Shown here: positions 24,174-33,481 of the stretch, one piece after another | Layout: every line of letters starts with the position of its first letter | Position numbering within the stretch: position 1 is the first letter of the stretch | Assembly (NCBI GenBank): GCA_023256615.1 | Contig: JAGDXO010000004.1 | Span: 2,488-47,723 of the forward strand | Length of the DNA stretch: 45,236 nucleotides | Direction: 5' to 3' | Origin: Thermoplasmata archaeon | Lineage (GTDB): Archaea > Thermoplasmatota > Thermoplasmata > Thermoplasmatales > GCA-001856825 | Notes under the pieces: model-generated | What the model saw: only the letters and a program-made list of their open reading frames with translations | The model's database searches: none | Told to the model about the DNA's origin: nothing | Program-made: the position numbers and the translations under genes

Positions 24174-25063
24174 TTTATCCTTTTTATTGCCTTTTCTATT
24201 GACACTCCGAGTTCTGGATATTTGAATTTATAACCTTCATCCTGCAATCTCTTTGGAATGGCACGTTGACCATTAATTATTAATGCTTCCCCCATCTCGC
24301 CTAGTACCGCTTTTATCAAAAAGGCAGGAACAGATAAATACTGTTTCTTCTGCATCGCACTGGCTATTACATTCAAAAAATCCTCATTTCTCTCTGGGTT
24401 TGGGGATGTTATATTATATATCCCTTTCTTCTTATTGGTCATTATAAAATCTATTGAACCCACAACATCTTCAACATCTACCCATGAGATCCATTGTTTT
24501 CCGGAACCTATCTTCTTCGAGAGACCGTATTTTATAGGTGTCAGGAATCTTTCTAGTATACCACCGTTTTCTCCTATAACGACACCGAATCTAACTATTG
24601 AAATATTTTCAACATTAGCCTGTAGAGCAGCTTCTTCCCATTTTACTGCAAGCTGGGAAAGAAAATCCTCACCTGGCGCTCCTCTTTCATCAATTATTTC
24701 ATCATCTCTGAATCCATAATAGCCTACCGCCGATGCACTAATAAATGTGGAAGCATTCCACTCTGGCAAGTATTTTATTAGAGTTTTCGTGCTATTTATT
24801 CTGCTCTCTTCTAGCTCCCTTTTCACTTTAGAAGACCATCTTTTTGCCGCTATTGAATAACCTGCGAGATTGATAACTATATCAGCTTTATCTATCCTAT
24901 CTATGGAACCTCCCTTGTTTGGATCCCAATGAGCATATTTAGGGTTTCCCTGAGTTATACTTTCTCCTCTTGTGAGTACAGTGACTTCATCCCCTCTTGT
25001 TATAAAATATTTTGAAAGATTTTTACCGATGAATCCGGTTCCACCAGAAATTATTATTTTCAT
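24170..25063 (-). CDS. TIGR01777-type NAD-dependent epimerase (YfcH-like)
   Basis: 297-residue extended SDR. Evidence: N-terminal ISGGTGFIGKNLSKYF (NAD(P) GxxGxxG), SASAVGYYGFRDDEIIDERG, the WEEAALQA element, VRFGVVIGENGGIL, and a C-terminal DUF1731-type segment (AVLGEMGEALIINGQRAIPK). The family is widespread, with epimerase or reductase activity assumed but the substrate unknown. It is the last gene of the five-gene minus-strand unit starting at 29753 (30 nt after the DUF2070 gene), which includes a glycosyltransferase, so a nucleotide-sugar or glycolipid substrate is a reasonable inference. Confidence 0.92.
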   Translation of the reverse strand: MKIIISGGTGFIGKNLSKYFITRGDEVTVLTRGESITQGNPKYAHWDPNKGGSIDRIDKADIVINLAGYSIAAKRWSSKVKRELEESRINSTKTLIKYLPEWNASTFISASAVGYYGFRDDEIIDERGAPGEDFLSQLAVKWEEAALQANVENISIVRFGVVIGENGGILERFLTPIKYGLSKKIGSGKQWISWVDVEDVVGSIDFIMTNKKKGIYNITSPNPERNEDFLNVIASAMQKKQYLSVPAFLIKAVLGEMGEALIINGQRAIPKRLQDEGYKFKYPELGVSIEKAIKRIN

Positions 25064-25093
25064 AACTGATATATATCGATTAAATATATTATT

Positions 25094-26773
25094 CTATGTA
25101 AGTATCTTAAATATAAAAAGAGATAGGCCCAAGGAAAAGAGTATTGCCAGAATCCCCGAAATTTTAGCTGTATTGAGTGACTTCCTAATAATTTCATTCA
25201 GCTTATCGTAATGATGTTCGCCTGCTATCTTTAGTCTTAATTCCTTCTTTATCCTCTCAAAGGATAATTCTTTCATTTCTCCCAATTGAGCTTCTATTCT
25301 TTTAATCTCATCTATGATTATGTTGTGTTCGCTTGATCTTCCAACTGGATTTACATTAAGCCCGTCTATATTGACAATGTGATTATCAGTAGTGCACACT
25401 ATTACCTTATCGTATCCTTCTATAGAGCTCTCTATTTTCATTCTAAGATCAAAATCCATATTGTTTCCATCAATGAGAATTACAGCCAGCTTTTTTTTGT
25501 TAATCTCAAGTGCTAGAAATTTTATTCCCCCTGGGCCTATATCCTTTGCTGTTAAATATGATTCTGCGAGCGACCCGTAAACAGGATATTGCCTCTTTCT
25601 GCCTTTAACTGCCAGTTCGACCTCTTCCATTAGATATGATACATCCTTGTTCTCGACCGGTCTATCCATATTATTATTATGCTGATCAACAATTACAGCC
25701 CATTTCATTCCAAGGGATTTAGCCTTCTTCACAATTTTCATGCCTTCAGTTATCTTAATATCATCGAATCTTGGATCATCAGGGCTTATGAAAAATATTC
25801 CTCCCTCATTGAGGGGTATTAATGTTAAATATTTCCCAAAGAAAGGTTCATATGAGTTAGTGAAATTTTTCCCCTTTTCGTCCAGGACTTTCGATATTTT
25901 TCTAATTTCATCATCACTTGAACAATTATCATCATGAGTGGTTGAAGTGTGAAAAACCATTATACTTTTACCCGGATGTAAGCGTTGCAATTTTCCAGTA
26001 ATATTTGAGCTCCCTAATTCACCCAGGGGACCAGGGTGAACATAAGGAAAGACCATCATAAATTCCTGGCTACCAGATGAAACTTTCAAAACTGTAACCT
26101 CTCTTGGGGCAAACGTTGTATAAACCTGATCGAAGAAATTCATTATTACCTGATTGTAGGATAAATCCGAATGAACTGAATTTACCATTTGAGTTATGAT
26201 CTTTATTGGATCAGTACTAAATTCCTTTATGAATTTTGAGAATGATACCTTTACGAACAGGTGTGATGATAATGAATATACCAATGAAGACAAGATAATA
26301 GGCAAAATGAATAGGGAATAATTTTTAGAAAATACAAGAATATAAACAGAAAAATATATTGAAAATGAAATACCTAGAAAATGAGATAGAATATTTTTTC
26401 TTTCTGTAAAAGTTAGGAAAACCATGGTTCTTATGAATGGTATGAAAGTTATAGATAACATTAAGGCGTGCACAGGGCTGAGAAAGTGAATAGTTACTAT
26501 TATTAAATAATATACTAGAGATGCATAAATAACGACTGAGTCTAGCAAAAATGACCTATTAGGTCCAAATTTGAATTTCCATATTTTTGGTGAGAGATAA
26601 TCTGTTACTATAAGTGAAAGAACAGAAAATGAATATATTCCTAAAAAAGTGATATTCCTTGATGATACATAAAACAACAATGGAGGTACAAACATTAATG
26701 GAATTGTGTAATACAATGATGGTGACTTGAATGTATATTTCCTCAGCCTTTGAGCTTCGTTCAAATATATCAT
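25094..26773 (-). CDS. DUF2070 family membrane protein
   Basis: 559 residues. The N-terminal third (about 20-185) holds six or seven membrane helices. A large soluble domain follows, with FPYVHPGPLGELGSSN, FHTSTTHDDNCSSDDE, VIVDQHNNNMDRP and a VCTTDNHIVN element. The clustered His and Asp residues (HPGP, HDDN, DQHN, TDNH) look like a metal site. One C-terminal helix (about 538-557) closes the protein. DUF2070 is an archaea-wide family of unknown function; the conserved His/Asp set suggests hydrolase or metal-dependent activity on the inner face of the membrane. It starts 22 nt after the UPF0104 gene within an operon with glycosyltransferase and radical SAM genes, which points to envelope or lipid metabolism. 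Confidence 0.87.
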   Translation of the reverse strand: MIYLNEAQRLRKYTFKSPSLYYTIPLMFVPPLLFYVSSRNITFLGIYSFSVLSLIVTDYLSPKIWKFKFGPNRSFLLDSVVIYASLVYYLIIVTIHFLSPVHALMLSITFIPFIRTMVFLTFTERKNILSHFLGISFSIYFSVYILVFSKNYSLFILPIILSSLVYSLSSHLFVKVSFSKFIKEFSTDPIKIITQMVNSVHSDLSYNQVIMNFFDQVYTTFAPREVTVLKVSSGSQEFMMVFPYVHPGPLGELGSSNITGKLQRLHPGKSIMVFHTSTTHDDNCSSDDEIRKISKVLDEKGKNFTNSYEPFFGKYLTLIPLNEGGIFFISPDDPRFDDIKITEGMKIVKKAKSLGMKWAVIVDQHNNNMDRPVENKDVSYLMEEVELAVKGRKRQYPVYGSLAESYLTAKDIGPGGIKFLALEINKKKLAVILIDGNNMDFDLRMKIESSIEGYDKVIVCTTDNHIVNIDGLNVNPVGRSSEHNIIIDEIKRIEAQLGEMKELSFERIKKELRLKIAGEHHYDKLNEIIRKSLNTAKISGILAILFSLGLSLFIFKILT

Positions 26774-26795
26774 TGCATAATCACGATTAAATATA

Positions 26796-27797
26796 TTATT
26801 TTGTCACAATTTTATGGATTGAAAACGAACCCAATAAAATATTGAAATAAAATGTGATAAATCTCCAAATAATAATGAATATGACAAGAAAATTATGCGG
26901 TAAAAATGCTGCAAAAGTTGCTAGCATCAGAATCTCCATTATACCTGCTGCTCCTGGAGTGATAGGTATTAATGATATCAGTACTAATATAACCTGAATG
27001 AATAGTATATAAATTATATCTGGCCGTATCCCAAATCCCATTATCAGGATCACAGGGACAGAAAAATCTGATAACCATAGTAATGACGTTATTAGAACAC
27101 CTGCTACAAGCATTGCAGGTTTTTTTATGAACATTGTTTTTGTTGAGTCTGCAAATAGTTCTATCCCTTCTGCAACTTTGGAAAAGTTTTCTTTATTTCT
27201 TTTTCCCTTTTTATCGATCTTAATCAGGAAATTCTCTATTTTCCCAATCATAACTTTAAAGAAATTTTTAGCTCCTATTGACAGTACCAGAAAAGCTAAA
27301 AATGCAATTAGAACCACTATTCCAATGATTGCATAAATATGGAATTCGTATGTCAGAGTAACAAAGCCAGACAATATTATGAATGTGAAAATTAATATGA
27401 AAAAAATCGAGTCAAAACCTCTTTCGCCTAGCACTATAGCTGTAGAGCTACCAGCAGGTATTCCATAATCATTCAGCTTCTTGATTCTTACAGGTTCACC
27501 CCCTATATAACCCGGTGTTAGAGTAGCTATAAACAAGGACGAAATAACAGTAATGAAAGCCTGATAGAATGTTATTTTGTACCCATTCACAAAAGATAAA
27601 AACTTTATTCGAAATGACCAGAATATGAATGATAGTAGGTGAAATGCAAGAGCTGCAATGAAAAATAAAATAAAAATTGAAGGTAGAGATGACATTGTTC
27701 TGAGTAAATTGAAAGGGCCATATATGTATATAAAAACTGATAGTGTAAGTATGGATATTCCTATACCTATATATTTAGCCCCTTTTTCTATCTTCAA
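26796..27797 (-). CDS. UPF0104 / lysylphosphatidylglycerol-synthase-type membrane protein (AglD-like)
   Basis: 333 residues, about eight membrane helices, with the family motif TPGYIGGEPVRIKKLNDYG and the ERGFDS element at about residues 95-135. Related proteins include the membrane part of MprF (lipid flipping) and the C-terminal half of archaeal AglD. Inferred role: translocation of a lipid or lipid-linked sugar. The start is a TTG at 27797 inside the glycosyltransferase gene (23-nt overlap), preceded by GGTGA as a ribosome site; no suitable ATG exists before the first helix. The overlap implies translational coupling to the glycosyltransferase, which supports a joint role. Confidence 0.87.
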   Translation of the reverse strand: MKIEKGAKYIGIGISILTLSVFIYIYGPFNLLRTMSSLPSIFILFFIAALAFHLLSFIFWSFRIKFLSFVNGYKITFYQAFITVISSLFIATLTPGYIGGEPVRIKKLNDYGIPAGSSTAIVLGERGFDSIFFILIFTFIILSGFVTLTYEFHIYAIIGIVVLIAFLAFLVLSIGAKNFFKVMIGKIENFLIKIDKKGKRNKENFSKVAEGIELFADSTKTMFIKKPAMLVAGVLITSLLWLSDFSVPVILIMGFGIRPDIIYILFIQVILVLISLIPITPGAAGIMEILMLATFAAFLPHNFLVIFIIIWRFITFYFNILLGSFSIHKIVTK

Positions 27798-28851
27798 TCA
27801 ATTCACCATACCTTTTCATCAGTATATCCGCAGTGGATTCAACTGAATAATCCCTGCTCGAATTATAAGCATTTTCACCAAATTTCTTTAGGTCCTGTCT
27901 TTCTGCGAAATTTAACTTTTCTACTATTGATTCTGGGTCATCAAATTTAACAAACCATCCATTATAGTTTTCTTTCAAAATTCCTATTTCCCTTGACTCT
28001 GTGGAGGCTATCACTGGAGTTCCTGATGCCATACTCTCAACGTATACCACACCAAAAGTTTCAGCCCTAGATGGAAGAACAAGAATTTTGGCTCTGCTGA
28101 GAAGATCTATTTTCTCTTCCTCTGAGACATATCCGAGATATTTTATATTGTCATACTTGGCTGCATATTCCTCAACATCGTTCTTCATCGGTCCTATCCC
28201 AGCAATTATGAAGTGTTTATCTGGCATTCGTCTGGCAGCTTCAAGAACAGATAATATACCTTTATCATATGTAAGCCTTCCAAGGAATAAGTAGAATTCA
28301 TCCTTTACTTGTCTGTATTTGAAAGGTTTTAAATCTATACCTACGTGGATTACCTCTGATTCGACTCCGTAATTTTCTAGCTGCCTGTACATAGGCTCAG
28401 ACGGAGATATGACTGCATCAATCTTCCTGTATAGATGCATATTGTATTGAAATCCTAGATTAAGAAGGCTTTTGACAAATGGAAAATCAATGGTATTGTC
28501 CATATTTACAAAATCAGTATGGTATGTCCCTATGACTGGGATATTTCGTTTCCTTGAAAATCTGTAACCCATAGTTCCAAGGACAAATGGAGTATGAATG
28601 TGACATACATCTGGCTTAAATTTTTCTAGATCCCTGTAGAGATCGTATACGGGTAAAGCCATCCTGTATTCCTTATAAAGGGGGAATTTAACTGATGGGA
28701 GCCCATAAACATTACTTTGCTCGTCTTTAAATACCGTATAGACCCTTACAATGTGCCCTCTTCTTTCCAGTTCTTTTTTGTAATCAACCAGATGTTTAGA
28801 AACTCCATCTGGTATAGGATAGTAAGTGTCGCTGAATAGGGCAATTTTCAT
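27775..28851 (-). CDS. GT4-family glycosyltransferase
   Basis: 358 residues with the GT-B fold. N-terminal IALFSDTYYPIPDGVSKH is the glycine-rich acceptor-side motif. FYLFLGRLTYDKGI is typical of the interdomain region, and SRAETFGVVYVESMASGTP contains the E-x7-E motif that binds the nucleotide-sugar donor. The closest type by eye is the group making glycosyl-diacylglycerol or phosphatidylinositol mannosides. Inferred: transfers a sugar to a membrane lipid or polyprenol at the cytoplasmic face. Its ATG overlaps the stop of the radical SAM gene by 4 nt, and its 3' end overlaps the UPF0104 gene by 23 nt. Confidence 0.92.
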   Translation of the reverse strand: MKIALFSDTYYPIPDGVSKHLVDYKKELERRGHIVRVYTVFKDEQSNVYGLPSVKFPLYKEYRMALPVYDLYRDLEKFKPDVCHIHTPFVLGTMGYRFSRKRNIPVIGTYHTDFVNMDNTIDFPFVKSLLNLGFQYNMHLYRKIDAVISPSEPMYRQLENYGVESEVIHVGIDLKPFKYRQVKDEFYLFLGRLTYDKGILSVLEAARRMPDKHFIIAGIGPMKNDVEEYAAKYDNIKYLGYVSEEEKIDLLSRAKILVLPSRAETFGVVYVESMASGTPVIASTESREIGILKENYNGWFVKFDDPESIVEKLNFAERQDLKKFGENAYNSSRDYSVESTADILMKRYGELIEDRKRG

Positions 28852-29753
28852 TCACTTTGACCATGATGCCTCTTATTATATAGATATATCCCTGCAATTA
28901 GCTTTCCCTGTTCAATAGGTTTCTTTATACTTGGCTCTCTGAAACACTGGATGAAGCATGAATTGCATTTGTTGTCGTATATATCCCACTTCCTATTTTT
29001 ATTAAGTTTGACATCAGTTTTATAGAAGCAAGGATAAACATTCCCCTTATAATCTGCATAAAATACAACTTGACCAGCTCTGCACTGTGACGTCTCTTTC
29101 TTATCTAGCCAGTCAATAGCCTCCCTGTAGTAAGTGCGGGTATTTCCAAATTTGAACTCCTTGTAATTCTTAAAGGCAAATTCAAAGGCTTCGTGAATAT
29201 GCTCCTTCTGAACCGGAACTTTTTCATAGTAATAGGCAGTATTATCTGGAAAACACATGGAAACCGGAATACCAATTTTATCATTGACAAAATTTGCATA
29301 ATCCTCTATTTTGTCATAATTGAAATCTGTTACAAGCATATTGGATGTGAGCACCTTCACTTTTGGCTTTAAAAATTTCATCGATTCCAGAACTATATCA
29401 AAAATCTTTCTGCCTCTATACTCATTATGCAATTCAGGGATGTGACTGTCAAGACTTATTGTCGCGGCATCGAGATAGGGGGATATTTTTCCAAGCATGT
29501 ATTTATTTGTTCCATTTGTAGCTATATGGGTGTAGAACCCCTTTTCCTTCAAAGTTTTCATTATTCTTGGGAGATCTGGATGCAGAGTAGGCTCTCCACC
29601 TGTGACTGAAACAATTTTCACTTTGTTGAATTTCATCTCATCTATGAAATCGTCGATCTTATCTGATGGAAATAGTTCATTCCCTTCAAATGCATTGCAT
29701 CCTTTGCACAAAAGGTTGCATTTAAAATCAATATTCCATATGACAGTCCTCAT
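28848..29753 (-). CDS. radical SAM protein with short C-terminal Cys-rich domain, 301 aa
   Basis: N-terminal KCNLLCKGC gives the CxxxCxxC [4Fe-4S] site (C12, C16, C19), followed by VTGGEPTLHPDLP and THIATNGT, the usual SAM-binding strands. The C-terminus has further cysteines (QCRAGQ, VYPCF, KCNSCFIQC), a SPASM/twitch-like auxiliary cluster. The substrate is unknown. It is the first gene of an operon with GT4, UPF0104, DUF2070 and an epimerase. A TATA-like TTATATC (minus strand, about 29781-29788) lies about 31 nt before the ATG, giving the operon its own leaderless promoter although hemB ends only 52 nt upstream. Modification of a lipid or glycan precursor is my inference from context only. 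Confidence 0.88.
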   Translation of the reverse strand: MRTVIWNIDFKCNLLCKGCNAFEGNELFPSDKIDDFIDEMKFNKVKIVSVTGGEPTLHPDLPRIMKTLKEKGFYTHIATNGTNKYMLGKISPYLDAATISLDSHIPELHNEYRGRKIFDIVLESMKFLKPKVKVLTSNMLVTDFNYDKIEDYANFVNDKIGIPVSMCFPDNTAYYYEKVPVQKEHIHEAFEFAFKNYKEFKFGNTRTYYREAIDWLDKKETSQCRAGQVVFYADYKGNVYPCFYKTDVKLNKNRKWDIYDNKCNSCFIQCFREPSIKKPIEQGKLIAGIYLYNKRHHGQSE

Positions 29754-29805
29754 CTAATTGAAAAATAAAATTGGTATTTAGATATAACTGAGTTTTAAAA
29801 GCAAA

Positions 29806-30780
29806 TTAGAATATCCTATTCCTGTAAATGTATTCTGTGAAGTAACTTATAATTAAATCTGCTCCAGCCCTTGATATCGAGGTTGTACTCTCCTTTATTA
29901 CTGAATCAAGATCAATGATTTTATTTTGTGCTGCATTCATAATCATGCTATATTCTGCACTTACACTGTATGCCGCCAGCGGATATTTAAATCTGTTTCT
30001 TGCCTCCCTTATTATGTCAAGATAGAACAGAGCAGGCTTCACCATAATAATATCTGCCCCTTCCTCTATATCTTCTTCTATTTCCCTTATAGCTTCCCTG
30101 AAATTCCCGTAATTCATTTGGTAACTTCTTCTATCACCGAATGAAGGCGCTGAATAAGCAGCTTCCCGGAATGGTGAATAAAGGGGGCTTGCAAATTTGG
30201 CGCTGTATGCCATTATAATTGTATCTTTGAATCCATTAGTATCGAGTTCCTTCCTGATCCTCGCAACCTGCCCGTCCATCATCCCAGACGGTGCAACAGC
30301 ATCCACGCCTTTAATTGCGTATGATCTTGCTATTTTGGCATATAGTTCAAGTGTACTGTCATTTTCCACTGTCTGACCATTAATGATTCCACAGTGCCCA
30401 TGGCTTGTGTATTCACACAGGCATAAATCTGCAAAGATTATAAGATTCGTTTCTTCCTTGATCCTCTTTATTGCCCTCTGTACAATCCCACTTTCATCGT
30501 AGGCCTGTGAACCTAATTCATCCTTGACCTTCGGTATCCCAAACAGCAGGACTGACTTGATCCCGAGATCCTCATATTCCTTTGCCTTGCTCACTGCTTC
30601 ATCTTCAGAATACCGGAATATCCCAGGCATGCTGCTTATTTCTTCCTTTCCCTTAATCCTCTCATCTACAAACATGGGCATTATCATTTTTTCTTTTCTA
30701 ACATTGGTTTCCTGCAATATTTCCCTAATCTCTGGCGATATCCTCAGCCTTCTTAGTCTTAAGTCTGGAAACATTTTCAT
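29806..30780 (-). CDS. hemB: porphobilinogen synthase (delta-aminolevulinate dehydratase)
   Basis: Condenses two 5-aminolevulinate molecules into porphobilinogen. 324 residues, normal. The zinc site is present (C120, C122, C130 in LCLCEYTSHGHC), marking the zinc-dependent class. The Schiff-base lysines are K195 (MAYSAKFAS) and K248 (IMVKPA). The start at 30780 overlaps hemA by 56 nt and is fixed by a perfect Shine-Dalgarno sequence, GGAGGTGAT, 5 nt upstream. It is the last gene of the heme operon; a new promoter follows for the next unit. Confidence 0.97.
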   Translation of the reverse strand: MKMFPDLRLRRLRISPEIREILQETNVRKEKMIMPMFVDERIKGKEEISSMPGIFRYSEDEAVSKAKEYEDLGIKSVLLFGIPKVKDELGSQAYDESGIVQRAIKRIKEETNLIIFADLCLCEYTSHGHCGIINGQTVENDSTLELYAKIARSYAIKGVDAVAPSGMMDGQVARIRKELDTNGFKDTIIMAYSAKFASPLYSPFREAAYSAPSFGDRRSYQMNYGNFREAIREIEEDIEEGADIIMVKPALFYLDIIREARNRFKYPLAAYSVSAEYSMIMNAAQNKIIDLDSVIKESTTSISRAGADLIISYFTEYIYRNRIF

Positions 30781-31957
30781 CCATTATCACCTCCATATTG
30801 CTAACTATACTTGAAGATTTTATGTCTTCTGTCCTTTTGATTGCATTTATGACAAATCCTAGTAGCCTGTTCCGGGTTGCCACTAATCCTTTTTCCAAGA
30901 TAATTCTTTCTTCGGCAGATAGATCTATTCTTCTTTCCATCTCTTCTATTTCTTTTTTTATTACAATATCTGAATAATTCTGGATTTTTTTCAGCAAATT
31001 AATCTTTTCTTCGCTCTTCATTTTCTGAGAGAATTTTTTGAATTCATCTTCCACCGTTAAAAGAGCCCTGTTAGCCAGTTCCTTCCTCCTTTCCTTTTCA
31101 TTTTCTATCTTCTTCGATACTGTATCCATGTCTATAACTTCAACCAGGTCCTTAATCTCCTTTGAAACTACTGGTGGAACGCTCAAATCTATTATTCTCG
31201 TATTCTTCCTCCCTGCAAAATTATCTTTATCAATTATTGGTTTATGTGATTTAACTGCTGTTATTATTAAATCGTATTTCCACCATTTTTCGCTCTTATA
31301 TTCCTCTGTTCGGGAATTAAATTGTTTTGATAGTAACTCTGCTTTCTCATGAGTTCTGTTTGAAATCGTGAATGGTATTCCCCTATCGTGAAGCATTTTA
31401 GATGCAAGAGTCCCTGTTTTTCCTGCCCCTATAATCAATATTTTTTCATTCCCTTTCAATTTCGCAAGCTCTAGCGCCTCACTTACCACACTCCTCTTTA
31501 GCCTATTAAATCCATTTTCCCTTCTGACTTTCTTTCCTATTTCTATAGCCTTCTGGAATATTGGATTTATTATTTCACCTGAAAGGTTGTGTTGTCTCGA
31601 TTTTTCCCAGGCGTCCTTTACCTGCCCAAGTATTTCATTCTCTCCTATTACCATTGAATCAAGACCGGCAGCAACCAGAAATAAATTTTTAACCGCATCC
31701 CAACCATGAATTATAGAATACCTGTTTACCTTATCCTTCACGAAATATTCCACATATTCCACAGTTTCCCTATCTCCTGGATAGAAGTAGACTTCGAATC
31801 TATTGCAAGTCCAAAGCACTACGGCCTCCTGAATCCGCTCATTTTTCTTGATATAATCATAAACCTGATCTATCTGAAGGTCAGTGAGTACATTAAAGTA
31901 TATTGAACCCAGATCAGAATAGGATACCTTTAGCAGGAATAAACCGCCTTTATCCAA
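30725..31957 (-). CDS. hemA: glutamyl-tRNA reductase
   Basis: Reduces glutamyl-tRNA(Glu) with NADPH to glutamate-1-semialdehyde, the first step of C5 tetrapyrrole synthesis. 410 residues. Evidence: LWTCNRFEVY with catalytic Cys51, GLDSMVIGENEILGQVK (the family's most conserved block), ILIIGAGKTGTLASKML for NADPH, and a C-terminal helical dimerisation region (about 300-380). The start is probably a TTG at 31957: no ATG occurs before the core, and AAGGTG lies about 8 nt upstream as a ribosome site. It begins 35 nt after hemD and overlaps hemB by 56 nt, so it is part of the operon. Confidence 0.96.
   Translation of the reverse strand: MDKGGLFLLKVSYSDLGSIYFNVLTDLQIDQVYDYIKKNERIQEAVVLWTCNRFEVYFYPGDRETVEYVEYFVKDKVNRYSIIHGWDAVKNLFLVAAGLDSMVIGENEILGQVKDAWEKSRQHNLSGEIINPIFQKAIEIGKKVRRENGFNRLKRSVVSEALELAKLKGNEKILIIGAGKTGTLASKMLHDRGIPFTISNRTHEKAELLSKQFNSRTEEYKSEKWWKYDLIITAVKSHKPIIDKDNFAGRKNTRIIDLSVPPVVSKEIKDLVEVIDMDTVSKKIENEKERRKELANRALLTVEDEFKKFSQKMKSEEKINLLKKIQNYSDIVIKKEIEEMERRIDLSAEERIILEKGLVATRNRLLGFVINAIKRTEDIKSSSIVSNMEVIMDENVSRLKTKKAEDIARD
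30786..30794 (-). promoter_or_regulatory. perfect Shine-Dalgarno site of hemB
   Basis: GGAGGTGAT on the minus strand, fully complementary to the usual archaeal 16S 3' end, 5 nt before the hemB ATG at 30780. It lies inside the hemA coding region, so ribosomes can enter independently, or terminate and restart, to make HemB. Confidence 0.75.
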
Positions 31958-31992
31958 TTCTTAAACACCTTCCGTCTGTATGATTAATTAAC

Positions 31993-32643
31993 TTAAATCC
32001 TTTCCGTCAATATTTGATTAACTATTTTCCTTATGTCAGGGCTTTCAAAAAATTTAACAGGTTTATAACCGGACTCCATAATTCTCTCATAAGTGGGTTT
32101 TCCGATTGCATAAATTTTTTTGGAAAGGAGTAAGTCACCTGCATTTTTAAGAAGAATTTCAAAGGATTTGGATGATCCTATCAGCAATGTTTTATTGAAA
32201 TTTATTACACTATAGTCCGCATCAACATTTTCTTCTATTCTATAGGCGATGATAAGTTCATATTTAATATTATTATTTTCAAGTTTTTTCAGCATTTTAT
32301 TTGAAACTGAATCACTGGTTATCAATGAATAATCTCCATTGTATGATATAAGAAGGTCCGCCAGACCATCTGAATTTTCTTCCGACGGGAATATGGAATC
32401 CATTCCATAAATTTTTTTCAGGTATTCCGAGGTAATGTGACCTATTGAAAAAGCTCTTTTGCTTTTCAATTTAGTGCCATTCATTTTAAGAGATATTATA
32501 CCTCTTTTGGAGGTAAAAACAACATCCTTCTTTATTTCCTTGAGAGATGGAAAATAATTGTATGTTATTCTTAAAACGTCAAGCGACTTGACATTTTCAA
32601 TTGGATTTTCAAGAGGAGCTCCTACATATACGATTTCATCCAT
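31993..32643 (-). CDS. hemD: uroporphyrinogen-III synthase
   Basis: Closes hydroxymethylbilane to uroporphyrinogen III with inversion of ring D. 216 residues. HemD sequences diverge greatly, so the call rests on the fold-like pattern of two alternating alpha/beta halves (VVFTSKRGIISL, SIGHITSEYL, then LLISYNGDYSLITSD and KIYAIGKPTYERIMESGY) and on its position between hemC and hemA. KIYAIGKPTYERI resembles the family's AIGxxTAxxL element. It overlaps hemC by 8 nt, and a GAGGGAT ribosome site precedes the ATG. Confidence 0.88.
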   Translation of the reverse strand: MDEIVYVGAPLENPIENVKSLDVLRITYNYFPSLKEIKKDVVFTSKRGIISLKMNGTKLKSKRAFSIGHITSEYLKKIYGMDSIFPSEENSDGLADLLISYNGDYSLITSDSVSNKMLKKLENNNIKYELIIAYRIEENVDADYSVINFNKTLLIGSSKSFEILLKNAGDLLLSKKIYAIGKPTYERIMESGYKPVKFFESPDIRKIVNQILTERI

Positions 32644-33481
32644 ATATTATATCCCTCATCTCTTTGATCTCTTTACTGTCTGGAAAATTCTTAAACGAAA
32701 GGTCATATCTTTTACCGTCCCTTGCAAATGAGAATTTTATGGTTCTACTTTCTTGATATGCTCTTATGCTGACGGCCATATCACATCCTAAGGATAATTC
32801 TCCCATTAATTTTCTCTCACTATCACCCTCCCAGAAAGATGCTCCGTTTACTATACTCTTGAAAAATTTGCTCTCTTCTGAATTTTTTCTTGTTACCACA
32901 GCTATCAATCCCTGATTTGGAGCTGGAGGAAGAACTGATTCGCTGATTATTTCGCCTGGTAATGAAAACCCCAATCTATCAATGGCTACCTTCGCGATGA
33001 CAAGCCCATCTACTTCCTTGTTTTTCCATTTTGTTATTCTTGTATCTATATTGCCTCTCAAATTCTTAAAACTCATTTTGTCATATCTTAAAGAAAGGAA
33101 ATTTTGCCTCCTGATAGAGCTTCCACCAACGATTCCTGAAAACCCTTCCAGAGAAATATTTGAAACGAAATAATCTCTCGTATCTCCTCTCTCAGAGTAA
33201 TAGCTTATCTCCAATTCTTCTCCAATATCGAATGGCAGATCCTTTGCTGAATGAACAGATATATCCGCATTGCCTTCAAGGATTTCCTCGTTGACAGCCT
33301 TGACAAATATACCCCTTTCATTGTACTCATACAATGGTTTCGTAAGATCCTTGTCTCCTTCTGATCTTACAGGGATCATTTTATATTTGATGCCATTGCT
33401 ACTCAATATCTCCCCTATGATATAAGATTGAATAAGTGCGAGCCTTGAACCACGCGTCGCAATTCTCAGGGTTCTTTCCAT
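32636..33481 (-). CDS. hemC: hydroxymethylbilane synthase (porphobilinogen deaminase)
   Basis: Polymerises four porphobilinogens into hydroxymethylbilane on a covalently bound dipyrromethane cofactor. 281 residues, slightly shorter than bacterial enzymes. Evidence: RIATRGSRLALIQS, SVHSAKDLPF with catalytic Asp81, GGSSIRRQNFL and LRGNIDTRI for carboxylate-binding arginines, and LSLGCDMAVSI with the cofactor Cys233. It overlaps hemL by 16 nt and hemD by 8 nt, with GGAGATT just before the ATG as a ribosome site. Cytoplasmic. Confidence 0.97.
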   Translation of the reverse strand: MERTLRIATRGSRLALIQSYIIGEILSSNGIKYKMIPVRSEGDKDLTKPLYEYNERGIFVKAVNEEILEGNADISVHSAKDLPFDIGEELEISYYSERGDTRDYFVSNISLEGFSGIVGGSSIRRQNFLSLRYDKMSFKNLRGNIDTRITKWKNKEVDGLVIAKVAIDRLGFSLPGEIISESVLPPAPNQGLIAVVTRKNSEESKFFKSIVNGASFWEGDSERKLMGELSLGCDMAVSIRAYQESRTIKFSFARDGKRYDLSFKNFPDSKEIKEMRDIIYG

